Assembly: GCF_000003815.2 (NCBI RefSeq)
Contig: NC_049990.1
Location: forward strand, 17,663,213-17,726,235
Direction: 5' to 3'
Origin: Branchiostoma floridae
Lineage: Eukaryota; Chordata; Leptocardii; Amphioxiformes; Branchiostomatidae
Length of the DNA stretch: 63,023 bases
Below are positions 12,501 to 24,500 of this stretch, one piece after another (positions within the stretch are counted from its first letter, which is position 1; each line of letters opens with the position of its first letter). The translations under genes and the position numbers were made by a program. The notes beneath the pieces are model-generated. The model was not told the DNA's origin. It did no database searches and saw only the letters and a list, made by a program, of their open reading frames with translations.

Positions 12501-15500
12501 CGAGGCCCCGGTGACGATTTTTTTAAATTCTTATTGATATTTTTATTGGTCTATCACAAATCCCTATCAATATTATTAATTAAAGTGCCCGTCCATCCCA
12601 CTTATCCCCTACATATTTCGCAAAACTCAGAAGTCAAAGTTGATCCAAAAATTAGCTTTTTACCGGGTTATATATTAGCCGATTCTCACTTCGTCCATAT
12701 CCAAGAGCTGCTACCATCTCATAGTATCTATCAATATTGGATAGACGTCGACCGAGCCCCGTCCAATTTGTAAAGGGGCAGATTTTCAGCGCAACATCGC
12801 CCGATCGATGTTGAAATTCCGCGAGCTCTGACCTATCTACAAATTCAGCCGGCGTTGACATGGATCATAAAGCCGGCTTGAGGAAAACACTTTAACAACC
12901 TTACATTTCGGCTAATCACAATATCAGATGATATACAAAATGTGTATACCTATTGGATCATCTTGTTTCTGATGTCCTGCACAAGCCAGACACATGGGGA
13001 ACCGGTAGTTCTCGTTGGCGCAGTTCCCGGAGTCATACCGACAAGATTCTCGTTCCACCCGGTCTATGGCGTCATGCAGAGTCGCACCCTCCCACTGGGG
13101 AAGGGAGTGGTTCGCTATGAACTTGGGGACGGTTGAAGGGTAGTACTTTGGTTGGTAGTGTGTTTGAAGGATACTCATCCCTTCGTTAGTGTAAGCCTTC
13201 GTGGCAAGACCCGCGCTGAAGCCCAGGTTGCGACAAGCTAAGTCAGCCCAAGCCATCTTGTCTTGTAACCCTGGAGGCCACCCTCCCACAGGTCCCCACT
13301 GCTGCGTGACGTCATCGTACAGTAATACACAGCCGTAGAACTCTCCACCCACCAAGCGGATCCCATTGGTCTCGTTCGTTTTCGTGGTGAAGAGATCATA
13401 ACGACCTGTGTCGAACATAGCATCATTAGGTTCCGGCTTAATCAAAATCATTTTTTGGGAAACATCATTTCCAACCGGAAGACACACCTTTTAATGCTCA
13501 CCCAGACATACGGGCTCTGCTCCCATCCAGGTGTTGTTATTGAGGTTACAGTAGTAAGCTCCGTCGAACACACCAAATTCTCCAAAATATGGAGGACCAA
13601 CCAACATATCGGCCCCATCTGGACAGGACACATTGCATCGTCCTTGCAGGACCAGTGGAGGTTCTGTACTTGTCCACCACGAGTGCTTCTGTCTGATCGA
13701 ACTATAGGTGTAATCGCAGTCTATAGTGACGTCATCTTTGTTCCAAGGGAAGTCGCCACAAGGTCGCCAGTCTAGAAATACCATTTCAAACATATTTCTA
13801 CTGTCAGTCTTTTTTATATATATGTATATATAACGTGTTACATATACATGAAGGAAACACATTTTTCTACATGAATACATGATAGGCTTGTTCTAATTGA
13901 AATGTGCAAAATGCTGCCACCTGCCTTTACGAGTTGATATGAAGCAAATTACAGACAACATCACTGCTTTTTCTAATGTTTTGCAAATAATTCACCACAA
14001 CATTCGTATTGGTTGATCGCTTGGAAGAAATTATAGCCACTGATGATATTTAACCCCCTAAAAGCGGCTGTCAAGAACGTAATACTATTCAGTTTCCACA
14101 ATCATTGCTCGTTAGGTGAAGCGAGAAACCTATAGGCCCTATGACAGATCACCTCAGATCGCTACTGTCACTGATCTTGGCATGGAGGCTGCGTAAGGTA
14201 GCCTATGCCTGTCGGTAAATTCGGTAACAAACGTTAACGAGTGAGATGGTGGTCACGGTTAGGCCTAGGTCCCAATTCACATCCCGGGGCTCGGCCGGGT
14301 AGCTTTCGGAGACGAAAAATCTTATATAAAAGGCAACAAAACACACAGAAAGTAAAACAAAATATGAGCATAATTTGTGTAACGCTAGTTCACCTTTATC
14401 CGCGGGGTAAACTATATCCGTTGGTTTTCAAAACAGGGTACTTAGGCACATCAAGCCGGAGGATGGTAGCTTTAAATTGCTATATACTGAAAATATTGCA
14501 ATATGAAACGAACGTCCGTCGACGTGATTTCCCCAAATACCCAGTTTTTAAAAGCAACGGATATAGGCTACCCAACGGATAAAGGTGAACTAGCGTTATA
14601 TTCCTTGATAAACACTTTTATTTTTCGTTCCCGCAAACATCCCGGTCAGGGCCCGGTTTGGAAATATTTTATTGAAATTAAACCCAAACCTTATATGCCC
14701 CATGATGCCCCATGTATAACACTAGAGATGACCGTTTTCGGGTCGTTCTCATTGAAATGTAAAAAATGGCAATGTTTTGTTTGACTAATAAATTGGCTTA
14801 TTTTTCAGTGAAACCTATCTGATTGTTTAAGAAATTTCCTCTTTAAACTATAGTCAAAAATGGCAACTTATTATTTTCTTACCCATTAGTTATGTATTAC
14901 AGCGCATGTAACAAACGCTACCGGTAACGTTTGTTACAACTGTAAAATTTACCACTTTTCTTCGAAATGATTAACATTCTTGGCTACATCATTTAAATAT
15001 AAGTAGAAGTCCCTAGGGACCCTTAAAACGAAGGGGCCAGTGATGTTGTCTATAATTTGATCTACATCATGTCGTAAAGGCAGGTGACAGCATTTTGACA
15101 TTTCAATGAGAACGTGCCTTTCCCGTTTTTCCGGCTTTCTATAGAAACAGTATATTGTACAAAATGACTGTAACAAACGTTACCATTGCTTGGTATATTC
15201 TCTACGTTATCTATTTGACCTGGTGTACAAAAGCTGGTCACTTTTTAAATGTCATAGAGTACGTTCTCTCACCTAAACGATGTAGCCAATACTGTACAAA
15301 AATGTGAAGATAAAATCGTAAAGTGTAGTGTTGTAACAAACGTTACTGGGAACATTTCTACCTGCAAAAAATATATATAGCTAATAGAATTTAAAAGGTC
15401 ATTGTTTGGATAAGGTTAATAGAGAAATTTCCTACAAAATCAGATGTTTTGGGCTAAAATTTGAGCTGATTTCTTCTTGAACCTGACATCGCTATTTGTC

Positions 15501-18500
15501 AATGCTACTACATCTGCCTTAGTCTATTTCTACTAGCTGACTTACATCTGATGCAAACTAGTATGGGAACAAAGAAGATCAAGTAACAAGCTAATTTAAA
15601 CCAAAAATAAAATCGAGTAGTCCTTGCCCTGACAAACTGGTTCTGATCCCAGCCAACTGCCGCTGCTAACGTCGCAGTAGTAAGCACCATCCGTTAGCCC
15701 AAATCCGAAGTAGTAGTCAGAGTACGGAGGACCAACCAATACGTCGGTCTCTCTGGGGCAGGCGGAGGTTACAGCACATCGTCCTTGCAGAACTAAGGAC
15801 TCTGTTTGCATAGTCCACGTGGGTTTCTGCTTGACCTTACTGTATGTGTAGTCACAGTCCACGGTGACGCCATCCGTGTCCCACGGGAAGTCACCACAAG
15901 GTCTCCAGTCTTCATGTGACAATTTTATAGTGAAAGTTAGTGGCAATATTCATGTATATGCTTGTGTAGAAATGTGTACACGTCTTTTATACAAATACAT
16001 TTTAGAAAGTCAGTCTCTCAATGTATCACTATGGTATGTTATTGACGAGCTATAAACTTAACCATTTTAGACCACAGTAATCCAAATGAAAAACTAGAGT
16101 TCCACGAAACACAGCCCTTCACCAAATAATCATGCCTTTATTCAAGACTGTGAGGTCTCATTCATGTGTTGCTAAAGAGTACCTACCCCATGGCCAAAAG
16201 CAAAGTACTACATGAACGTGTGTTTGAACAGTTGGGAATTCCATTTCTTCTAACACAGCGATGCAAGATTTTCACAATCTAAAGTTTACATGAGTGTCTA
16301 CTTCACCTATATTTCTAGGGCATGGCAACCATGGCAAACTAATAAACAACGTGTCAGCATAAATAACATATTTGTTTTGCTATCACAATCTGCCATCAAT
16401 GATACAAGTCTGGTGAACTGATGCTGGTCGCGCAAAAGAGGTCAATTTCTGGGATTACAGATTTTCTTCAATTAATCGTGTAAATGAAGCCCAGTTTTCC
16501 ATACAATACATTTAAGATTTCAATCATCATCTAAGGTATGTGCATACTAATAAATGTAAATCCTCCAACCCCTGCTCGACTTATTCTCTTCCAAAGATGA
16601 CAACAAAATTACCCACTACAGTTGAAAACAAGCTGCCAGGGGGACCAAACTTACACGACTTACTCCCAGCCCAAAGACGTATCCACTACTCAAAAACCAT
16701 GAACCTGGCACTTGAGGAAAATTTTACTTACAACTTCAAACCTCCGCTGCAATACTGAAACTTATCGAACTTGACCTTCGTTTTCCAACCCCTACTGAAC
16801 TACCAAATATCATGCAAAACGATCCACAACGTCGCGAGTTAACCGCACATACACACAAACCCACCCCGCTGCAGTCCCGACGGAAAGTGCCAGGTGACCC
16901 GTTTTCGAACAAAACCTTTGTCTCTGCAACCGCTACTCAAATACCAAATATCATGAAATTCCATCCACGCCTGCTTAAGTTATATGCGGTGACCTACATA
17001 TTGGGTCACAACACTATTCTTCTACCCAAAATATAACCCTCTTGGCGAAGGTAATAATGGCCGAATGATTATTGCAAAGTACGCAAACAGTAGCATGCAG
17101 CTTGTGTATACACAGAAAAGGACAAAGAAATGAATTCGAAATTAATAAGGAGCGAAATGACAATTATTCTAAATCTATTCATAACGAAAAATACTGCAAA
17201 ATGCAAATGAAGCTGTAAAGCGAGACATTTTTGTGTCAATGTTATCATATGTTAATGTAATAAACTGGTGATAACTAATGCACGTGCCTTTTCTATCATG
17301 CTGTCCTGCACAAGCCAGACACATGGGTCTATATACGTTTTCACAGTTCCAGTCATCAGGTGGACAAGGTTCCACCCTGTCTATGGCGTCATGTAGGGTC
17401 GCACCCTTCCACTGGGGAAGGGACGGGAATAGGACGAATCTGGGGATGTTGGGGGTATAGTACCGTGGTCGGTAATGCTGTTGAAGGGTTACAATATGGT
17501 GATAGTAAAAAAAGGCCCGTGTTGCCAGTGCCGCTTCAAACCCTAAATTTCTACACGCCAGGTCGGCCCAAGACATGCTGGGATTCCATTCCATTATAGG
17601 CCCCCACTGTTGTGTGATGTCATCGAACAGCTCCACGCAGCCGTAGAACGTCCCTCCCAGCAGCCGGATCCCGTTGGTCTCGTTTGTTCGTGTGGTGAAG
17701 AGGTCGTAACGATCTATGTCAAAAACAGGGAAGAGTAACGAAAAAAGACGGGAAAAGCTACATGCTGACTAGGCAGACGCATGTGATGACTTGTCTCATC
17801 GTCAATTAAGTCAAAGTCAACTTAATCTGCAAACAGAAGTAATTTTATTTATCCTGCCTTAAAATTAAATAACCTGATAGGCATAACACAATTTCTAATA
17901 TAAGAAATTCATCCATGAAACTATTCGTCCAGGGTTTTTTGGTCAACCTGGGTTTATCTAAACGATTTTTGTTTTACAAAATAGCAGGTAGTTTCGAATC
18001 CTCCGCGGGACAATCTCAACCCACCGTACGTGCTTTTTGTCCGTACGTTTCTTTGGAGCCACGGTGTTCTGAAAAAGTGGGGAAGGAATGGCAAGAGCAG
18101 GGAGGGAGTAAGTCTCAACGCACGTCACTCGCACGGTTGCACAAGTTGTAAGTATGTGGTCTGCACACCATGCTCAGGGGTGCCTAAGCATTTGCACAAA
18201 CCCTATAAATTCGTACGAATATTATGTGATACGCACGAATCACTATGCGAAAACGCACGAGTATTATGAAATTCGCACGAATCACTATCTGATACACACG
18301 AACCTTATGACATTTGCACGAACCTTATGCGAAATTGTCCAACCACTGCCGGGGTCACGTGACAGGCGGAGCGGGATTTTCAAGATGGCGGCTTCGATCG
18401 GCGGCGACGGAAAATACGATGTAACACGCCGAAATGAAGCAAAACAGTAGCTCATAGGCTATCAAATACGTCTTTGTGACGATAAATGTCCATTCCATGC

Positions 18501-21500
18501 CTTGAAATATAAATACTCTGCTGGCTTAAGGCGACCCATGGCCTGGAATAAAGTAGTATTCTATACATCGATCGTAACTTTTGATTGCTCGGTCGCACTA
18601 CGATGAAACTTCACACAGTTTTAGTACTACTTTAAACACATTGAATACTTGTGATTTTGTTTTTCTACATACAGGATTTGGGGTTAGAAATAAACATTTT
18701 GGTTAGAAAAGTGTTGTTTATTTCATGAGTCAAGTCTCAGCTGGAAACAAGACTTTAAATTATGATATTCTAAAGGATGACAGCCAACCTTAAACTTATC
18801 ATTTTTATCCGAGGTTATTTTGTTTTAAATTAGGATTATATAGTTTTTTGGGCCGGAAACATCAGAAACGACCATTTTTTTTTCGTTGAAAATGCACCAT
18901 AGTCAAAAACATGAAATGATTACACAAAATACCCTCGGACAATTTTGATAAGAAAGGGATAATAGGTAAATCTTGAGTACAAAAAAAGATCAGTACTCTT
19001 ATTTTGAGCTGGGACTAAAGCTGTAAATGTCATAACTTGACCGCACAGACACCCACCAAGGATAAAGGGTTCTTACGGTGCCTGTTTACGTTGAAAAATC
19101 GCAAATAACCACAGGTTCGAACGCGCGTTCGGTTCGAATTACGTAATGGAACATCATGGAACACGTGTTCGAATTCGGCGGGACAAGGGAACACGCGCCC
19201 GAACTCGGACACAAATCGAGCGTGCCTGGGCCACCTTAGCTCAACAGAGTATCACGGGTATAAACGCTCAAAAGTATGCCTTCTCCCCGGCCGCCCTTTT
19301 TGCATAAGGTTCGTGCAAATCTCATAAGGTTCGTGTGTATCACATAATGATTCGTGCGAATTTCATAATATTCGTGCGTTTTCGCATAGTGATTCGTTTG
19401 ATTTTCATAAGGTTCGTGCGCTTTCGCATAGTGATTCGTACGTATCACATAATACTCGTACGAATTTCATATAGGGTTCGTACAAATGCTTGGGCACCCC
19501 TGATGCTTGGTCGTGAGCCTGTTGCGTCCATCGTTTGTTGCGCAAGTGGTGAGTTGCACGTGTGATCTCTGTGCGATTGCCACGTTATCGTGTGCAGGTC
19601 CTACTTACACGTGCTCGTACGTACGGTGTCCTTACTCACTGTACGGGGAACGCGCGTCGTCCGTACCGGTTCGTACGGGAGGAAAATCCGCAGCCCAATG
19701 GCAGAGAAAGTTCCATGGCCACATGAACGCTAAAATTTAAAGCTAAGAGCACAACTCGCCGTACTTGCAAATACGTGCCAAAACGTGGGCAATCTTTTGG
19801 GATCCGTAAGTGGTAAGTACCGCCTCCGTACGAACTCGTAGGGAATCCGACGGATTTTAGAGCACGCAGACACGCAGTAGAACTTAACGTGCAGGCAAAA
19901 CTCAATCATCGGGCTGCGGATTCGCCCCCCGCACGTTTTAGTACGGGCTCGACGCGCCTGCCCTGTACAGCCTAAACGTTTTCAGAAGTACGTGGCGGAC
20001 GTGGCCTCCCAAAAAAGGAAGAAGACATTGTACGTACGGCGGATTGTGCCCATAGCTTCTGCGTGCTCTGAAACCCGTTGAATTCTGTACGATTTCGTAC
20101 GGAGTCGGTACTTACCACTTACGGATCTCAAAAGATTGCCCACATTTTGGCACGTAGACACCACACAGTTGCACATACGGCGGGTTGTGCCCTTAGCTAC
20201 GGTGTTTCAGTAAATTTCATACGTCATGCAATTTTTATACCTGACGGCAAAATACCGAACTAGAGTTCGACGAACACATCTCTTCGCCAAATAATCATGC
20301 CTTTGTTTAAGACTTTAGGGTCTTCTTCTTCTTCTTCATGTATTACTAAATAGTACGTACCCCAATAGCAAATGACTGCATGAACGTGGGCTCCTCACAA
20401 ACCCACGAATACTACCAAAAACAAAGCTGTGACCACAGTAGTATAGTAAGAGCACCCTGACCTATTCAGGAGCAACAAGGAGCAGGTCAGAGGTCGCACG
20501 CTAACTATTATCATTCAGGCGCAGGTCAGAGGTCATCGTCTGCTCATATCATGTATTCTGGCTCAGGTCAGAGGTCAGATATTATTTATTCAGGCGCACG
20601 TCAGAGGTCATCGTCTGTATTATTTATTGTAAGTAGTAAGTGGTGCAAGGTGGAGCAGGTCAGAGGTCAGATATAATCTATTCAGGAGGAGCAGTCAGAG
20701 GTCACATATCATTTATTCAGGCGGTGCCGGTCAGGGGTCAGATATAATACATTAAGGCGGTGCAACAAGGAGCAGGTCAGATGTCATCGTGTGACGGCAA
20801 AATCTAGGGAATTAGGTATTTCCTTAGCTTTGGTCGGGGTGACATAGGGGTCAAGTCGGCAGTTTGACCTACCAAGGTAACTATGACCCCATGACCCCCC
20901 CCCCCACACACACACACACACAACACCTCTCCCCATTTCGAGACATGCTCATATTTGGCCTGGTTGTAAGTCTTTACGCCGGTGTGACAGCGGGGGGCGA
21001 GATCACTAGCGTTTTCGCCCCCCCCCCCCCCAAGAGCAGCTGGTTACTACATATTACAGGTGCGCTACCTGGTACTATACTGCACCTGGGGAGTAACGTA
21101 TATGGTGTGTTACCTGGTACCTATATGGCACCTTATTACCGTACCGTAAGATGTCATACCTCGAAAGTCGATACTATATTGTTCGGTGCAAACATGACAT
21201 TGAAAAGAAAAAGACCATTTTTGCAGCTGAGGTGGCATAAAAACAGTGCTACTGCGAACGTATAAATCAACACCGTCTATGGTACGGAATACGTCAGCTA
21301 TATGTTTTCAATTTTTCACAGTGTTTTCTTTCTTCTGCTGGAAACATTTCCAAAGCACTAACAAAAACACACATGAATGATAGTCTCTCATTATAAACAC
21401 TATCTACGCGCAAGTTGATATAGCTGTTGCTAAATGCTACACAAACACTAGTAAAGTACCAGTCTTAAGAAACACGGGTAAATGCATCAGTTCCTAAATA

Positions 21501-24500
21501 CTAGAAAAAACAGTCATGTTGGAGGTGAAGATATCCCTTGGCCAGGTGCATATACCAAAATGTGCGTCATTCTAATTAATACCTAATATTTGCATAATTA
21601 ATAAAGACATTACATAGTTCTTTTGTGGTCACTTCATGGTAGAAACTTCATATTGGAGATATATAGGTTGCTTGAGGACAGGTGAATACAATGAAATACA
21701 TCTTATGTCAAGACTCAGGTATATGCAATAATGGGAATACAAGGGACCCAACCCTCCTTGTCTGAAACAAGTTCAACTATCTTATTACCATGTAATTACG
21801 TTAATATTGATACTATGAATGGAGTTATGTATCAAACTCGTGTTCTTATATCATTTTGAAACTGCATTTTGTGATTTATACCAATCAACTTCTAAAATGT
21901 CATATAAACCCGTTTTTTGGGGGGGGGGGCGAAATCGCTAAAGGGGGGCGAGGTAGGGCGGCGAGATCACGGGGGGGCGAGATCGCTATCACACCTGTGA
22001 ACCCAACCTTTTTCTTTATCTTATCTATTTTTCTTAACCAAGGGTCAGGCCGACATTCTGCCCCAACAACGGAATTCTTACACCCTCAAATTCCAACACC
22101 ACCCCCACCCCCGGCTCGTGTGACATGCCCTTACTTGCCCTGGTCGTAAGGCTATACGCCGGGATACCTTACTTTATTTCTTAATTTTATCTAGTTTTGT
22201 CGTACAGGTTAGTTGCACGTACGAACATATACAATCTATATGTACATACAGTGAAACATTGCTTTTGAGTAGCTATACGTGTTGCTCCGGAGTAAAACAA
22301 ACTGCTCCGGAGTAAAACAAACTACTCCGGAGTAAAAAAAAATGCTCCGGAGTAAAACAAGCTGCTCCGGAGTAAAACAAACTGCTCCGGAGTAAAAACA
22401 AAAGCTGATCCGTAGTATGCTCCGGAGTAAATGAGTAAGTATATTTGTTGTCAGTAAGTATATTTGTCATGTACGTACGAATATATACCATCTATATGCA
22501 GTGAATCATTGCTTTGGAGTAGCTATACGTGTTGCTATGGAGTAAAAAAAACTGCTCCAGAGTAAAAACACTGCTCACTGAGTAGGTGAGTAACGAAGTA
22601 TATTTGTTTTAAGTAAGTATATTTGTCATGTACTACGAACATATACCATCTATGTCTCTTCGGCTCTTGTCGTCTCGTGAGACGGTCGACAGCATCAGTC
22701 AGTCAAGGCCTCAGTCGTTACTGGTTACAGTTCTCGCCTGACAGTGCCTTTGATGACTTATGAGTCCAATCTTGGCACGGCAGGCTCTTCCACAGGAAGT
22801 GCAGGTGAACACTTCTCCGGTATTCGACCCCTCCCCTTTCTTCTTCCTCTGTCTTGCCTCTCGGACTTGCCTCTCACGGGCAGCCCTGTACCGCTCCATA
22901 CCGGTGTGTACTGCTGCTCTCCATCTACTTCTGTCTGTTGCTACACTTTCCCAGTTCTTTGTGCAAATGGAGAAATCTTGGAGGGTAGCTTTGCATACAT
23001 CTTTGTACCTCAGCTTTGGCCTCCCTCTGGGTCGACTGCCCACAGAGAGTTCTCCATAAAGTACTCTCTTTGGAAGCCTGGTGTCATCCATCCTGCTCAC
23101 ATGACCTAGCCAGCGCAGCCTGTTTCGCCGCAGGGTCTCGAACAACGATGGTATGCCTGCTTGCCGGAGTACTTCTTCATTTGTGATTCTGTCCTGCCAT
23201 TTTGTATTGAGAATCCTACGTAGACATCGCATGTGAAAACTGTTTAGTCTTTTTTCTTGCCGCGAATAAACAGTCCAGGTTTCACTACCATACAGTAAAG
23301 TTGGCAATACGCATGTGTTGTAGATCTGTACCTTTGTCTTTCTTGTTAGCTTCTGGTTTTCCCAGGCCCTCTTGCTGAGTTTCCCAAAGGAAGCAGCAGC
23401 TCTACCAATTCTCACATTTATCTCCTCGTCCAGAGAGTTGGTGCTTGTCGCCACTGATCCCAGGTAAGTAAACTTTGGAACTGTTCGAAGAGGATTTCCA
23501 TGCAGTGTGATTGAAGGGGGGATTGCGGTACCTTGCCCAATTACCTCCGTCTTCTTGACACTGATGGTAAGACAGAACAGGTCACAGGCCCGGGAGAGGT
23601 TGTCCAACAGTCCCTGCAGGGTTGTCTCCTCATGTGCTGTGAGTGCTGCATCGTCAGCAAAGAGAAGTTCTCTGCACAGCAGCTCGACAGTTTTACTTTT
23701 AGCCCTCAGTCTTGCCAGGTTGAACAGTGAGCCATCTGACCGTGACCGGATGTAGACACCGTCCTGGTTTCCACCAAAGGCACAACGGAGGAGTACAGAG
23801 AAATAGATGCTGAAAAGAGTCGGTGCCAGCACACACCCCTGCTTAACTCCGTTCCTGACGTCAAAGCAGTCAGAGGTGGAGCCATCAAACTGAATGCAGG
23901 CTTTCATGTCCTCATGGAAGGAGATGACCAGTTGCAGGAGTTTAGGTGGACATCCGATACTCTTGAGTACTTTGTAGAGGGCAGATCGGCAGACAGTATC
24001 AAATGCCTTGGTCAAGTCCACGAAGGCGATATAAAGCGGCATACACTGCTCTCTACATTTCTCCTGAAGTTGTCGCAAAGTGAAGATCATGTCCGTAGTG
24101 GACCGTCCAGCTCTGAACCCACACTGAGACTCCGGGAGAACACGTTCCGCTAGGGTCTGTAGGCGCTTGCGTACAATCCGTGCAATAGCCTTCCCAGTTA
24201 TGCTCAGCAGTGAGATCCCCCTGAAGCTGTTACAGTCCCCTCTATCGCCTTTGTTCTTATACAGGGTCACAATCTTAGCATTGCGCATTTCGTGAGGAAT
24301 CATCCCTTTCTCCCAGCACTGGCGAAGTAGATCATACAGGTGTGGCAATACTACCTCCTTGTTCTCCTTAAGGACTTCTGCGGGTATGCCATCCTGACCC
24401 GGTGCCTTGCCGCTGGGTAGAGCGCTCAGCGCCTCGAGAAGTTCACTCTCTTCAGGCATCCCGTCCAACTCTGTCAGCTCTGGGAAATCTGGTAGGGCCT

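Noticed and set aside
18361-18400. AAGATGGCGGC motif as a promoter or first exon
   Set aside because: It lies inside a foldback-like element and has no in-phase splice partner. A similar motif at 45512 was set aside for the same reason.
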